From Monoplex corrugatus (taxonomy: Eukaryota > Mollusca > Gastropoda > Littorinimorpha > Ranellidae): a DNA stretch of 64,000 bases. The stretch's first letter is position 1. Every line of letters begins with the position of its first letter. Position numbers and translations under genes: made by a program. This document shows positions 42,929-52,699 of this stretch, in pieces. Under the pieces are notes generated by a model. The model had not been told where the DNA came from. It made no database searches and saw only the letters and a list, made by a program, of their open reading frames with translations. The stretch is from contig JAPXFY010000031.1 in assembly GCA_030674185.1 (NCBI GenBank), positions 36,383,723 to 36,447,722 on the forward strand, given 5' to 3'.

Positions 42929-43131
42929 TTAACCCTTTTACTCCCTCACTTTATCTGCCAGCATCTTGCATTTTCAGTAATGACAGCCAAGCAAAAAAGT
43001 TAACCCTTTCGGTCAATCACCCTACCGACCATCTTCCTGCACGAATTTGGTGGATACGGTAGATAGGGTGAGGGAATGAAAGGATTAAGTTTTTGCAGCT
43101 TTAAGACTGGCTGGGGGAGTCAAAGGGTTAA
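42929..43131. mobile_element. TTAA palindromic MITE, copy C
   Basis: TTAACCCTTTTACTCCCTCA to GGGGGAGTCAAAGGGTTAA, with an inner nested copy (TTAACCCTTTCGGTC ... GAATGAAAGGATTAA, 43000-43088) and an inner CACCCTACCG/TAGATAGGGTG pairing. Confidence 0.85.
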
Positions 43132-43164
43132 AAAGTCCAACTGCTGATCCACCCTTCAGAGAGG

Positions 43165-43223
43165 GAAGTTTTGTGTTATATGTGTAGAATAGCAAGGACT
43201 AGCTGTAAGACAGGTTCAGTGGG
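43165..43223. repeat. Fragment of the 90-bp repeat unit
   Basis: GTTATATGTGTAGAATAGCA and ACTAGCTGTAAGACAGGTTC match the array at 45150-45650. The match ends exactly where the LINE frame begins. Confidence 0.75.
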
Positions 43224-44876
43224 ATGAGGAAGAGACACACCAAAATCTTAAAGCAGCTGGATGAGCTGGTGGCCTCTTCAAGAATGAGGTTCAAACCTAA
43301 GAAATCCCGAAGTCTCTCACTGCGAAAAGGAAAAGTGGCAGATTCAGTCAAATTCATGGTAGCCAACCAAGCCATCCCCACTGTCACAGAAGAGCCAGTA
43401 AAAAGTCTCGGAAGATAGTATGATGACTCCCTGAAAGACACACAAAGGGGATGTGAAACCAAGCAAACAGCAGAAGAAGGCCTGAAGAAAATAGATAACT
43501 GCGGACTGCCAGGCAAATACAAAGTCTGGTGTCTACAGTTCATGCTGATACCAAAGCTGCTGTGGCCACTGCTAATCTATGACATTTGCACCAGCACAGT
43601 CGAAGCAATGGAAGCCAAAATCAACAAATACACAAGAAAATGGCTCGGTGTCCCACCTGGTCTCACTGATGTTGCATTCTACTGTCGTCAAGCAATGCTG
43701 AAGCTACCTCTCAAATCCATAGTGGAGGAATACAAAGTTGGAAAAGCAAGACTGTTGAGCATGCTGGAGGAATCGGAAGACAATATCGTGAGATCAGTTC
43801 ATCCAAAGCTGAGAACTGGCAGAAAGTGGAAAGTCCAAGAGGCTGTAAACAATGCCAAGAGAAACCTCAGCATCAAAGAAATAATTGGACACACGCAAAC
43901 CAACAGACAGGGACTGGGAGCAACAAAAATGCAGTGGTGGTCCAAAGCCAAAGGGAAGGAAAAAAGAGACATGATCATACAGGAGTTGAAGGAAGAAGAA
44001 GATGTCAAAAGAGTGCAGAAGGCAGTCCAGCAAGGTTAACAGGGGCAATGGACAACATGGGACAGTGCACTCCAAAGAAGTCTCAGCTGGAACGATATGT
44101 GGCACATGGCTCCTCTAAGGATAAGCTTCCTCCTCAGATCTGTATATGACCTGCTCCCCTCGAATGCAAACTTAGTGAAATGGGGGAAAGCAGACGACCC
44201 AGCATGTCCGCTCTGTCAGAAGAAACAAACAGTGGAACATGTCCTAAGCTCTTGCAAAGTAGCGCTAGCCCAAGGAAGGTATACATGGAGGCACAACCAA
44301 GTTCTGAAAGTGATCACAGATGTGGTTAGCGAAAAAACCATGACCCCAAACGCACCAATTGCTATGACAACGTTCTACAAAGCAGGAGGGAAACAGGTCT
44401 GGCCCGAAAGTGCTATGACAACCAGCACATTGCCAAAGGGTCTTCTGGATGGAGCAGTCGACTGGGAGTGTACAGCAGACCTCCCAGAGTGGAGAAATTA
44501 CCCAGATGTCATCAGCAAGACAGGCATGAGACCAGACATCGCTCTCCACTCTGACTCCTCGAAACAAGTGATTCTGATAGAACTCACTGTGCCATACGAA
44601 AGCAGAATGGAAGAAGCACATATCTACAAGACCGAAAAATACGCCGGTCTTGCCAGCACCCTGAAGAAAGCAGGTCTGCGGGTCAAAATCTTCGCCATAG
44701 AGGTCGGGGCAAGAGGGTTTGTGGGCACCTCCGCTTATGATCTCATGAAACAACTCGCCATTTCTGGGAAGAAGAGGACTAGAGCCCTTAAAGCGATGGC
44801 AGAGGCAGCAGAAAGGAGCTCAAGCTGGATCTGGGCAAGGAGGAACGAAAAAAGTGAACTTCATAAGGATTAAATT
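43224..44876 (+). mobile_element. LINE end: RT thumb, CCHC motif, restriction-like endonuclease
   Basis: One reading frame runs from 43224 to a stop at 44871-44873, broken only by TAG at 43416-43418 and TAA at 44037-44039. It begins in the RT thumb (RMRFKPKKSRSLSLRKGK). It then has the linker, a CX2CX7HX4C zinc motif at 44205-44255 (CPLCQKKQTVEHVLSSC) and a PD-(D/E)XK-type block at about 44532-44640 (RPDIALHSD, VILIELTVPYE, YKTEKYAGL). This order, RT then CCHC then endonuclease, is that of LINEs with a restriction-like endonuclease (R2/R4/NeSL/Hero group), not the APE type. The copy is 5' truncated and dead by the two stops, but the frame is otherwise intact. Confidence 0.8.
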
Positions 44877-44889
44877 CCCTACAGATGAT

Positions 44890-44984
44890 GTGTGCCCCGT
44901 TAGCACATTGGTAAAACCGCGTACCGCAGTTCTGAAGCGCAGAATCGCCCAGGTTCGATCCCCGGCGTGGGAAAAAAAAAAAAA
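44890..44984 (+). mobile_element. tRNA-like sequence with poly(A) after the LINE
   Basis: GTGCCCCGTTAGCACATTGG and CCAGGTTCGATCCCCGGC give A-box and B-box-like motifs with a partly paired acceptor stem. The anticodon arm does not fold cleanly, so it is not called a tRNA gene. It ends in A13 (44971-44983) and may be the 3' end of the LINE, its target, or a SINE. Confidence 0.6.
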
Positions 44985-45120
44985 TAGACAACAGCAGAAG
45001 GGCATCCAGGAGTCATGACCTGGATGTGGCCCGGCCCCCCGAGAGTGTAAGGAATTCAGGGCCGAAACACTTGTCTAAAGGGGGTTACTTCTCTGAAGAC
45101 CTTCTGTTGTCTAGCTCTCC
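44985..45120. repeat. Stem-forming inverted repeat
   Basis: AGACAACAGCAGAAGG at 44987 and CCTTCTGTTGTCT at 45103 are inverted copies around about 100 bp. An inner GGAGTCATGACC and CATCCAGGTC...GACCTGGATG pairing also exists. Confidence 0.5.
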
Positions 45121-45149
45121 CTAGAGTTTCTTTCTACTATCCCTGAGTA

Positions 45150-45655
45150 CTAAAGTGTTTTGAAGGTTTGAGTTGTATGCGTAGAGTAGTAAGAACTAGC
45201 TGTCAGACAGGTCCAATGGGATATAATGCTACTATCCTTGATTAATAAAAGTGTTTTGAAGTTTTGAGTCATACATGTACAGTTACAAGAACTAGCTGTA
45301 AGACGAGTCCAGTGGGACCTAATGCTACTATTCTTCAGTAATAGTATTTGGAAGTTTTGTCTTATAAGTGTAGAGTAACAAAAACTAGCTGTAAAACAGG
45401 TCCAGTGAGACCTAACGCTACTATCCCTGAGGAATAAAGTGTCTTGAAGCTTTGTGTAGTATATGCAGAGTAGTAAGCACTAGCTTTAAGACAGGTCCAG
45501 TGGGATCTAATGCCACTATTCTTGAATAATAAAGTATTTTGAACTTTCGTGTTATATATGAACAGTAGAAAGGACCAGCTGTAAGACAGGTCCAATGGGG
45601 CCTAATGCTACTATTCTTGAATAATAAAGTGTTCTGAAGTCAGGAGTCTAGTACT
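45150..45655. repeat. 90-bp tandem repeat with AATAAA motifs
   Basis: About six copies of a unit of roughly 90 bp: AACTAGCTGTAAGACAGGTC, CAGTGGGACCTAATGCTACT, then TTGAATAATAAAGTGTTTTG. Nearly every unit carries AATAAA. Single units are found at 30138-30205 and 43165-43223. Confidence 0.9.
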
Positions 45656-45758
45656 GTAGCTTTCTTAAGTCTCAAAGTCCCTCCACTCTTCTTCCCACGA
45701 ATTTATAAATCGAACATAGTGTTTTCCTTGTTCGTTGTCTGCAGTCCCTGATGTTTGT

Positions 45759-45918
45759 TTAACCCTTTGACTCCCACACCCCATCCACCAACTGCAAAAA
45801 CTTAACCCTTTGATTCCCTCACCTATCACAGTGAGGAGTCAAAGGTCAAGTTTGCTCTGCTAGCACGGTTGGACAGTGCAAAATGCTGATGGACAGGGTG
45901 CGGGAGTCAAAGGGTTAA
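45759..45918. mobile_element. TTAA palindromic MITE, copy D
   Basis: TTAACCCTTTGACTCCCACA to GCGGGAGTCAAAGGGTTAA, 160 bp, with an internal TTAACCCTTTGATTCCCTCA and a deletion in the middle. Confidence 0.85.
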
Positions 45919-46265
45919 AGTGCTTTGACAATATCTCTTGGTATCTTGCGGGTTTATTTCTCTGACAAAAACCTTCGCTTCATTATTGCTGTCGAGTTCC
46001 TTCGACACGGTGTCGACGGTTTAAATGTGGTGCCGTTTCGCGAGCTTGTGAAGAATCGGGGGGTAAAACGCGACAAGGGAAATCACTCTTCCCATTAAAC
46101 GTGAAGGGTTTCGCGGCAAGGGAAGTCACTCGACCCATAAGATATGAACCGGTTTCAATCATGCTCAGCGATTTCTTAGGCGTATTTTTTCGCAGTGTGG
46201 TGTATTCGTCGTATTTTTTACAAACTGGCGTACAAAATACGGCGAAATCGTACGGGTACACAGGT
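45919..46265. other. Unassigned DNA
   Basis: No gene is seen. TGGTGTCGACGG and AACGTGAAGGGTTTCGCGGC-type motifs are not recognised. Confidence 0.5.
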
Positions 46266-46269
46266 CTTT

Positions 46270-46350
46270 AGAGAGATTCATCGCATTAGGACAATTCCAT
46301 ATGCGCTCCATCATAATCTGCCAGCAGTTATACTCCCTGAGACATACATA
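46270..46350 (+). repeat. Fragment of CAGTTTCAG-family SINE
   Basis: ATTCCATATGCGCTCCATCA and TCTGCCAGCAG, as at 25050-25095. Confidence 0.5.
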
Positions 46351-46380
46351 CACAGATGCATGCTCATGCACACACTGCGG

Positions 46381-46622
46381 GCCCCAATAGCTCAGTTGGT
46401 TTGAGCATCGGATTCACATGCTTATGGTTGTGGGTTCGAATCCCGGGTTGCGCTATATTAAAACTGGCCTTTTCACCGTCCCATCTTAACATCATTGTTG
46501 GTCTGGTGATGTCGGTATGGAAAAATTAGGAAGGTCCCACTTCCCCCACATCTCCTGGGATGGTTATCCCCGTCGGCCATATCACCTGAGGTGGGTGTCG
46601 ACGTAAAACCTGAACCAAACCG
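46381..46622 (+). mobile_element. tRNA-derived SINE, copy 2
   Basis: The head GCCCCAATAGCTCAGTTGGT with a good D-arm (GCTC/GAGC) and the B-box GGTTCGAATCCC is followed by a body ending ACCTCAGGTGGGTGTCGACG and AAAACCTGAACC. It is the inverse of 481-714. The anticodon region (TTCACAT) does not have matched stem arms. Confidence 0.85.
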
Positions 46623-46639
46623 AAACATGCACACACGCA

Positions 46640-46903
46640 AACACACAGGGCACATTCGTTTAATAATATACAGTATGAAAAGGTGTTAAGTGAAAGAACA
46701 TGCACCACACCCAGCACATTTGTTTAATATCATTTAGCATTAAAAGATATTAAATGAAAGAACACACACACACACATACACAGAATCTTCTTGTTTTGCA
46801 TGTGCGCGCACATGCACACACACACACACACATACACTAACATGCACATACACACATGCAGACACACAGAGAATATTCTTCTTGTCTTGCACATGCGTTG
46901 CAA

Positions 46904-46946
<43 letters not shown>

Positions 46947-46950
46947 AATT
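46640..46950. repeat. Small tandem duplication and (CA)n microsatellites
   Basis: GGGCACATTCGTTTAATAAT...GAAAGAACATGCAC is repeated, diverged, as CCAGCACATTTGTTTAATAT...GAAAGAACACACAC. CA runs follow at 46761-46780, 46812-46870 and 46907-46942, with GAATATTCTTCTTG-like spacers repeated. Confidence 0.85.
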
Positions 46951-47336
46951 TACAAACACGCATGTACACACCATCATCATAAATTATTTATTGTCAGATT
47001 ACCATAAAACATGTCCTGACATATCCAGAACAATGTATAACTCATGTGTAAATAACGAAAACAAACACATCATGAACGAAATTCGAGAAACATGTTTAAA
47101 GCTGTTACAATACACTGATCGAATAAGAAATTGAAAAATCATTGAAAGACTGAACAACAGTTCTAACTGGAAACTTGAGCTGAAAATAGAATAACACACA
47201 CAACATATACACAAGAGTCTGAAGAGTAACACACACATACATGCATATGGAATCTACAGAGTAACACACACACACTTTTATGCCATGCAGATTAAAAGAG
47301 ATATGATATTCCCCTCTCTCTCTCTCTCTCACCACA

Positions 47337-47376
<40 letters not shown>

Positions 47377-47590
47377 GACTTGCACACACGCTCACACACA
47401 CTTGGATATATATATGCAAACACACTCAATCCTGTCTTTAAGGGTGTTTTCCTTTTCACACGTTTTATGTTCCTCAGGTTTGTTTTGTTGCTTTCTTTGT
47501 TAAATTAACAGTTAATAGTAATTATACACATATAAGTTACAACTTTTTCAGACATGAAATGTAATATTATCACATATTTCAGATATGCAC
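46951..47590. other. Unassigned DNA with CA runs
   Basis: (CT)n at 47312-47331 and (CA)n at 47336-47374. The rest is AT-rich without a gene. Confidence 0.6.
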
Positions 47591-47597
47591 AGCAAGA

Positions 47598-47657
47598 AAT
47601 GTGTGTGTGTGTGTGTGTGTGTGTGTTTGTGTGTGTGTTTGTGTGTTTGTGTGTGTG

Positions 47658-47703
<46 letters not shown>

Positions 47704-47712
47704 ACGTGCGCG
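47598..47712. repeat. (GT)n microsatellite
   Basis: About 110 bp of GT with a few TT interruptions and a GC-rich end. Confidence 0.98.
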
Positions 47713-48160
47713 CACATCAATATTTATATCAGTATTTCTATATATCATTTGACTTTCACATAAACACTGTACTCAATCCTGAGTGGCATATTATGTGTTG
47801 TTGACTCTCAAAGTCAAGATGACCTATCATTTATTATCATAACTACTACTATGACAACTAGTATTACTAATACTACTATTAGTACTATGAATGAATATAT
47901 ACAAAGATGAAACAGCCCCATTCAGTACATATGTTGGAACAGTCTCTGAGCAATATAATGGGTGCTACTGCTGTTTTACTCTGCTTTCTGACAGTGCCAA
48001 TACTGGAACCTGCTTGCTCATTTCCCTGGATTCTATAGTGAGCAGGAATTCAAGGTGCTGTTAACTGCATGGCATGTACGAGCTCTGTTAGTTTCTGTAA
48101 GGCAAGGCATGTCAGGCTGTTTCTACTGATGTCAGCAGATGATTGTAGGCTGTCACTGAG
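47713..48160. other. Unassigned intronic DNA
   Basis: ACTACT-rich at 47840-47890. No gene is seen. Confidence 0.55.
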
Positions 48161-48320
48161 TTTCCCTCATGCGGAGATGCCTGGGGCTCTTTCAGTATAA
48201 ACAGTATTTCCACCTTCTTGAAATTCTGTGATAGAAATTTCCTCTTTTCTGTCAATTCTCTTTGTTTCTTTCTTCCTCTTTGCTTTCTGTCATTTCTTTC
48301 TATCGTTTTCTGCCTTCCCA
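48160..48320 (+). mobile_element. AAC-tailed retroposon, copy 8, 3' truncated
   Basis: Head CATGCGGAGATGCCTGGGGC, the box in altered form (TATAAACAG), then GAAATTTCCTCTTTTCTGTC. It stops at TTTCTGCCTTCC. Confidence 0.8.
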
Positions 48321-48715
48321 AGTAAACAAACAAAAAGACATTAGACTGCGTAGTCTGTAACAAAAAACCCAACAAAACAAAAGAGAAACATTTATGGCTG
48401 ATTCATCTGGAATAAACGGGACAGAAAGGAGGGAAAGGGGGAATGTGGAGACAGAAAATATCCTATACAACTCTCCCAAAGTTCTCTGCTATGTTAAGGT
48501 CCTCCGCAAGGAAGGTTCACCATGCTTCCAAAGAAAATGATGATATTTGTGATAAATGAAGAAACCCACTTCCTACAAAATTTACAATGTCTTCTAAATA
48601 AGTGAGTTCTGTTCAGCAGTTTTTTTTTTGGTTGAATGCACTTTCTGGAATAAATACACGAATCAATACTAGAAATAAAATCTATAAAGCTGACCACAGC
48701 TTTCTACCTTACATC
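48321..48715. other. Unassigned intronic DNA
   Basis: Nothing is recognised. Confidence 0.55.
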
Positions 48716-48719
48716 TCTT

Positions 48720-49278
48720 CTCACCAACACAGCACCACGATATATATACTGAAGTCTTTTCTCATCAACACAGCACCACAGCATGCACTGAAGTCTCTTC
48801 TCATCAACACAGCATATACTGAAGTCTCTTCTCATCAACATAGCATACACTGAAGTCTCTTCTCAACAGCAAACACTGAAGTCTCTTCTCATCAACACAA
48901 TATACACTGAAGTCTCTTCTCATCAACACAGTATACACTGAAGTGTCTTCTCATCAACACAGTGTACACTGAAGTCTCTTCTCATCAACACAGCATACAC
49001 TGAAGTCTCTTCTCATCAACACAGCATACACTGAAGTCTCTTCTCATCAACACAGCGTACACTGAAGTGTCTTCTCATCAACACAGTGTACACTGAAGTC
49101 TCTTCTCATCAACACAGCATACACTGAAGTCTCTTCTCATCAACACAGCATACACTGAAGTCTCTTCTCATCAACACAGCATACACTGAAGTCTCTTGTC
49201 ATCAACACAGTATACACTGAAGTCTCTTCTCATCAACACAGTATACACTGAAGTCTCTTCTCATCAACACAGCATGGC
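48720..49278. repeat. 31-bp minisatellite
   Basis: About 17 copies of GAAGTCTCTTCTCATCAACA plus CAGCATACACT. The first copies are diverged and the central ones nearly identical, including a two-unit block (GAAGTGTCTTC with CAGTGTACACT) that occurs twice, about 125 bp apart. Confidence 0.96.
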
Positions 49279-49590
49279 AGCATACACCAATAAGTTACAA
49301 TCACCGGCAAATCCCATCAACAAAACATCAAAGCATAACACTGATAAGTTACGAATGTTAATAAATCCACTTCTGATTATTAAGCAAACCCATAATAATT
49401 TTACACAAAAATCCATTTCAGGTTACATAGTATTTCAGAAACATTAAAAAAAGTGATTCTTACTGAAGATGTACGTAACAGTATCTTAGAAATATTACAT
49501 AAATTGACCCATACCAAAGGCTGTTTTAGGTTTAGCATTCATGGACTTCATCTTTACATGCACATGAATATACACATAGTAATATGCAAC
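49279..49590. other. Unassigned intronic DNA
   Basis: AT-rich. CATTTCAGGTTACA and AAATCC-type motifs resemble 51000-51160. No gene is seen. Confidence 0.55.
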
Positions 49591-49642
49591 ACACACACAC
49601 ACACACACACACACAACACACACACACACACACACACATACA

Positions 49643-49711
<69 letters not shown>

Positions 49712-49730
49712 CACACACACACACACACAA
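49590..49730. repeat. (CA)n microsatellite
   Basis: About 140 bp of CA with a few interruptions. Confidence 0.98.
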
Positions 49731-49909
49731 AGGGCTTTTAAAGTTTTATATGCATGGCTGTTTCTGACTCTGTCATTAAGGCAGTCAACACCATTTTCGG
49801 GAGGGAAGTACATGCTGAATGTTTTTATATTTCTACAAACCACCAAACACTGGCATAGCTCTACAGATTATCTAACGCAGATATCTGATAAGTCATGTGT
49901 GCACATACA

Positions 49910-50070
49910 CAAATGATCTCCAGGCATTAGCAGATCTGCACATAATGTTGAACTTGCTGATATGTAAAATCTCCACTCTTTACCCATCCTGCATTACCCA
50001 AGGGGTTCAAACCCAGGTCTTCTGGAAGACCAGTATCCTAAACGCTGGACTCCTGGGCCTGTCGCCCTAA
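49910..50070 (-). repeat. SINE fragment with tRNA-like head (minus)
   Basis: The reverse complement contains GTTTAGGATACTGGTCTTCC and CTGGGTTTGAACCCCTTGGG, a tRNA-like head with a B-box. The side toward 49910 has TCTGCACATAATGTTG-type body. Same family as 14330 and 52915. Confidence 0.6.
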
Positions 50071-50334
50071 CTGAAGTCAGCTGTTTTGTTAAGTCATGGA
50101 TGTATCAACTTCTCTCATGGCCTTTCTGAGGATGCTTAAGATCCTCAGAAAAGATCAATGCATTATTTTTGTAAAGCATGACAGGTCTGGGTAACAATGA
50201 TAAGTTATTTTCTTCAGTTCTTTTTTCTTGCAATTTTTCTTGAAAATGTGTACACACTTCTTCTGCCCATACTGTGCAGGCAGTATGTTGCTGCACAATC
50301 TGCACACTCCATCTTCTGAGGGTGTCCAAGCTAT

Positions 50335-50545
50335 GTGTTTTTATGTTTCCATAATCTGACATGACCTACAGGATCTTTAAGGTGCACGTTCGATATTCAG
50401 CATGTGTGTATGCATACAGGGGGTTTATGCACGCAGGGGTTTTAGTCACTGGTAGTTCTGCACACATGCTGATTTGGTGAGATCAGAAAAATCTCCACCC
50501 TTAACCCAGCAAGTCGAAGTGTCTAACCAAATCAAAACCAAACCA
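50335..50545 (-). repeat. SINE (GGATCTTTAACGTGC family)
   Basis: CATGACCTACAGGATCTTTA, GGTGCACGTTCGATATTC, GTTCTGCACACATGCTGAT, and the B-box region further on (AACCAAACCAAGGCCTTCTG). The preceding 50070-50335 is unassigned. Confidence 0.65.
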
Positions 50546-50624
50546 AGGCCTTCTGACTGGAAGTCTGACGTTTACCTGTTTAACTACCAAACCCATCATA
50601 ACCAATATGAATTCATATTACTCA

Positions 50625-50945
50625 ACAAATCCAGGAACCAGAAAAAAACACAAAAAAGAATAATAATGCATTTTAATACAACCAGACAAGACAGGCGCAA
50701 ATTTTCAGCCAACTGGCCTTCGTCGAACGTAAGATATCAAACAAACAAACACCAGAAACAAAAATTATGAGAAAAAGACTGAAACTTCCCTGCTGCTCCT
50801 TTTTTCACACTGGACGGAGCAGCAGGTTTTGTTTGTTATCTTACACTTGACAAAGGCCAGTTGGCTGAAAATTTGCACCTGTCTTGTTTGGTTGTATTAA
50901 ATATGCGTTCTTATTCTTTTTTCGCATTTTTTCTGGTTCCTGTTT
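50625..50945. repeat. Inverted repeat with about 105-bp arms
   Basis: Arm 50625-50730 (contains GACAGGCGCAAATTTTCAGC and CAACTGGCCTTCGTCGAACG) is complementary to 50836-50945 (TTGACAAAGGCCAGTTGGCT and GAAAATTTGCACCTGTCTTG) with about 90% agreement in the inner 60 bp. The spacer is about 105 bp. A single arm-like piece is at 18170-18230. Confidence 0.85.
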
Positions 50946-51288
50946 GCTTGAACGTGGGCAGTCACACTTGTTTTGGATTTAACAAATCCAGTTCGTATCA
51001 CAAATCCATGATAATTTATACAGCAAATCCATTCCAGATTATATATTATAACAAATCCATTTCATGTTATAATTAATGAATCCAAGACAGATTCTCTGCC
51101 AAATTCATACAGATTATATACAAAAGCCATTCCAGATTATACAACGACCCTTTTTCAGGTTACAAGATGTCCATTTCTGATAAAAGTATTAATGATTTGA
51201 TTACAGAAATCAGCTGTCTGTCTATTGAGTTATCTTCTTCATCTCAACAACTAAATCAGGTACAAAAATTGGCACAGTCCTGATGTCT
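50946..51288. repeat. Degenerate AAATCCA-type low-order repeat
   Basis: Several ACAAATCCATTCCAGATTAT-like segments are spaced 30-40 bp apart (50990-51160), an old tandem repeat. The rest is unassigned. Confidence 0.6.
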
Positions 51289-51290
51289 TA

Positions 51291-51402
51291 AGTCTGGTTA
51301 CGCACAGTCAGAAGTCTGGTTACGCACAGTCAGAAGTCTGGTTACGCACAGTCAGAAGTCTGGTTACGCACAGTCAGAAGTCTGGTTATACACAGTCAGA
51401 AA
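51291..51402. repeat. 22-bp minisatellite
   Basis: Five copies of GTCTGGTTACGCACAGTCAG plus AA, just downstream of the ankyrin gene's 3' end. Confidence 0.96.
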
Positions 51403-51444
51403 GAAAAAACGTGTATGTCTTCTTTCGTCGATTAAACATGTCTT

Positions 51445-51450
51445 TTTATT
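51445..51450 (-). promoter_or_regulatory. Candidate poly(A) signal of the ankyrin gene
   Basis: AATAAA on the minus strand, about 10 nt past the stop codon. That would give an unusually short 3' UTR; another signal further on is possible. Confidence 0.4.
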
Positions 51451-51459
51451 CTCTTTTCA

Positions 51460-52623
51460 TTAGTTTCTGGTCTGTGAATCTGGAAAGGCAAACTTTTTGT
51501 GGTCGCAGTCTTCAAGCAAAAGCAATCCCTTCACTGCGGGTGGCACGCTGGCATCCAGTCTCTCCACGGCCCACATCACATTGTGACCATTGGTCATCAA
51601 GGCCATGCGAGTGGCACGCCTGGCCAGGTCGAAAAGAGTCACGGCCGTGCGCATCTGTGGTACCGAGTCCATGGGGGACTGCTGCGGAGACCTGGATATC
51701 AGATCATTGTACAAGCAGTTTGAACATGCGTGAATCTTATGCAGCAGGGGAAGGTGTTGCTCCTTAACCGCAGCCAACATGAGCACACGCTGAAACACAT
51801 TCGGTTCATCCGAGTACAGCGGACACCCATGAGCTGCCAGCAGCATATGGAGAATCTCCTCAGAGCGGCTGCACATCCTCCCGTTCTCAAAACAACGAAT
51901 GAGTTGGCTGATTGCCGTGACGACTGGCAAGTTTGACTTGGGGGAGTTCGTGTTGACTCCTAGAACCAGTAACTCCTTGACCATAGGTACGTTAAATGCC
52001 AAGATGGCTGCAGTAAGAGGAGAACGTCCCTTGACTGTAATCTGGTTCAGGTCGGCCCCTCGTGCAGCAAGCTCACGAAGCAAGTCCATCCAGTTGTACG
52101 TCACAGCTACGTGCACGAGGGACAAACCATCGATGTCCCTAACGTTCAGGCAAACATCACGAGACAGCAGCAGGCGCAGCACACGTTTGCTGTTGTACAC
52201 CATGGCCTTCATGATTAGCGTACGTCTCCACATGTCTGTTATGTTCAGGTTCACCTCTTCCACTACCTCCAGAGCGGCCATCAGAGCTTCCACATTGTCA
52301 GTCATGCATGCGGAGTGAAGAGGCGTCTCTCTGGAGCAATCCCCCTTGGTGAGGTCACAGCCGATGCCGATCAGAAACTGCACACACTCCTTGTTGCCTC
52401 GTTCCATGGCATGATGAAGCAGCGTCAGGCCCGTATTGGGATCTTTGAGGGATGATAGCTCTGACCCACCCGTGCACTCTGTTTCTCTAATGAACTCTTT
52501 CAGCATCTGGACATCGCTGTTTCTAGCAGCTTTTGATGCTCGTTGGTAAAAATCAATCTCTTGTGGTTTCATGCAAGTGTCTCTGCCCCAAAAGGCTTGC
52601 CATAGTCGTAAGACATTTCCCAT
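51460..52623 (-). CDS. Ankyrin-repeat protein, ASB-like (SOCS box)
   Basis: An uninterrupted 387-codon frame starting MGNVLRLWQAFWGRD. An ASB-type helix lies at about 24-45 (FYQRASKAARNSDVQMLKEF). Ankyrin repeats follow at about 65-94 (GLTLLHHAMERGNKECVQFL), 98-127 (ETPLHSACMTDN), 132-161, 165-194 (GLSLVHVAVTYN), 198-228 (GRSPLTAAILAFNVPMVKEL) and a longer degenerate one at 232-269. Residues 328-371 (VTLFDLARRATRMAL, then VPPAVKGLLLLED) fit a SOCS box, although the BC-box Cys is Ala and the Cul5-box motif is loose. ASB proteins are substrate receptors of Cullin-5 E3 ubiquitin ligases, so a role in protein turnover in the cytosol is inferred. The start is favoured because it is the first ATG after a possible acceptor (GATTTCAG near 52699). 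AATAAA lies about 10 nt after the stop. The gene sits antisense within an intron of the + strand gene. Confidence 0.88.
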   Translation of the reverse strand: MGNVLRLWQAFWGRDTCMKPQEIDFYQRASKAARNSDVQMLKEFIRETECTGGSELSSLKDPNTGLTLLHHAMERGNKECVQFLIGIGCDLTKGDCSRETPLHSACMTDNVEALMAALEVVEEVNLNITDMWRRTLIMKAMVYNSKRVLRLLLSRDVCLNVRDIDGLSLVHVAVTYNWMDLLRELAARGADLNQITVKGRSPLTAAILAFNVPMVKELLVLGVNTNSPKSNLPVVTAISQLIRCFENGRMCSRSEEILHMLLAAHGCPLYSDEPNVFQRVLMLAAVKEQHLPLLHKIHACSNCLYNDLISRSPQQSPMDSVPQMRTAVTLFDLARRATRMALMTNGHNVMWAVERLDASVPPAVKGLLLLEDCDHKKFAFPDSQTRN

Positions 52624-52698
52624 GATGACTGATGACAGACTGTGTCTGGGTAAAGAGTTGAACCGTTTTCAGATGGTGCTTTTTTCTTGGATTTCAAA
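52624..52698 (-). other. Candidate 5' UTR part of the ankyrin coding exon
   Basis: Between a possible splice acceptor (TTTTGATTTCAG) and the ATG lie about 75 bp without another ATG in frame. An upstream non-coding exon would be needed. Confidence 0.35.
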
Positions 52699-52699
52699 T

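Noticed and set aside
44265..44753. A 162-codon minus-strand protein
   Set aside because: It is antisense to the LINE endonuclease region, which has clear domain motifs.
44890..44970. A functional tRNA gene after the LINE
   Set aside because: The acceptor stem has two mismatches and the anticodon arm does not fold; it ends in poly(A).
46381..46454. A functional tRNA gene (valine-like CAC)
   Set aside because: The anticodon stem does not pair, and the same head with the same 160-bp body occurs at 481-714, so it is a SINE.
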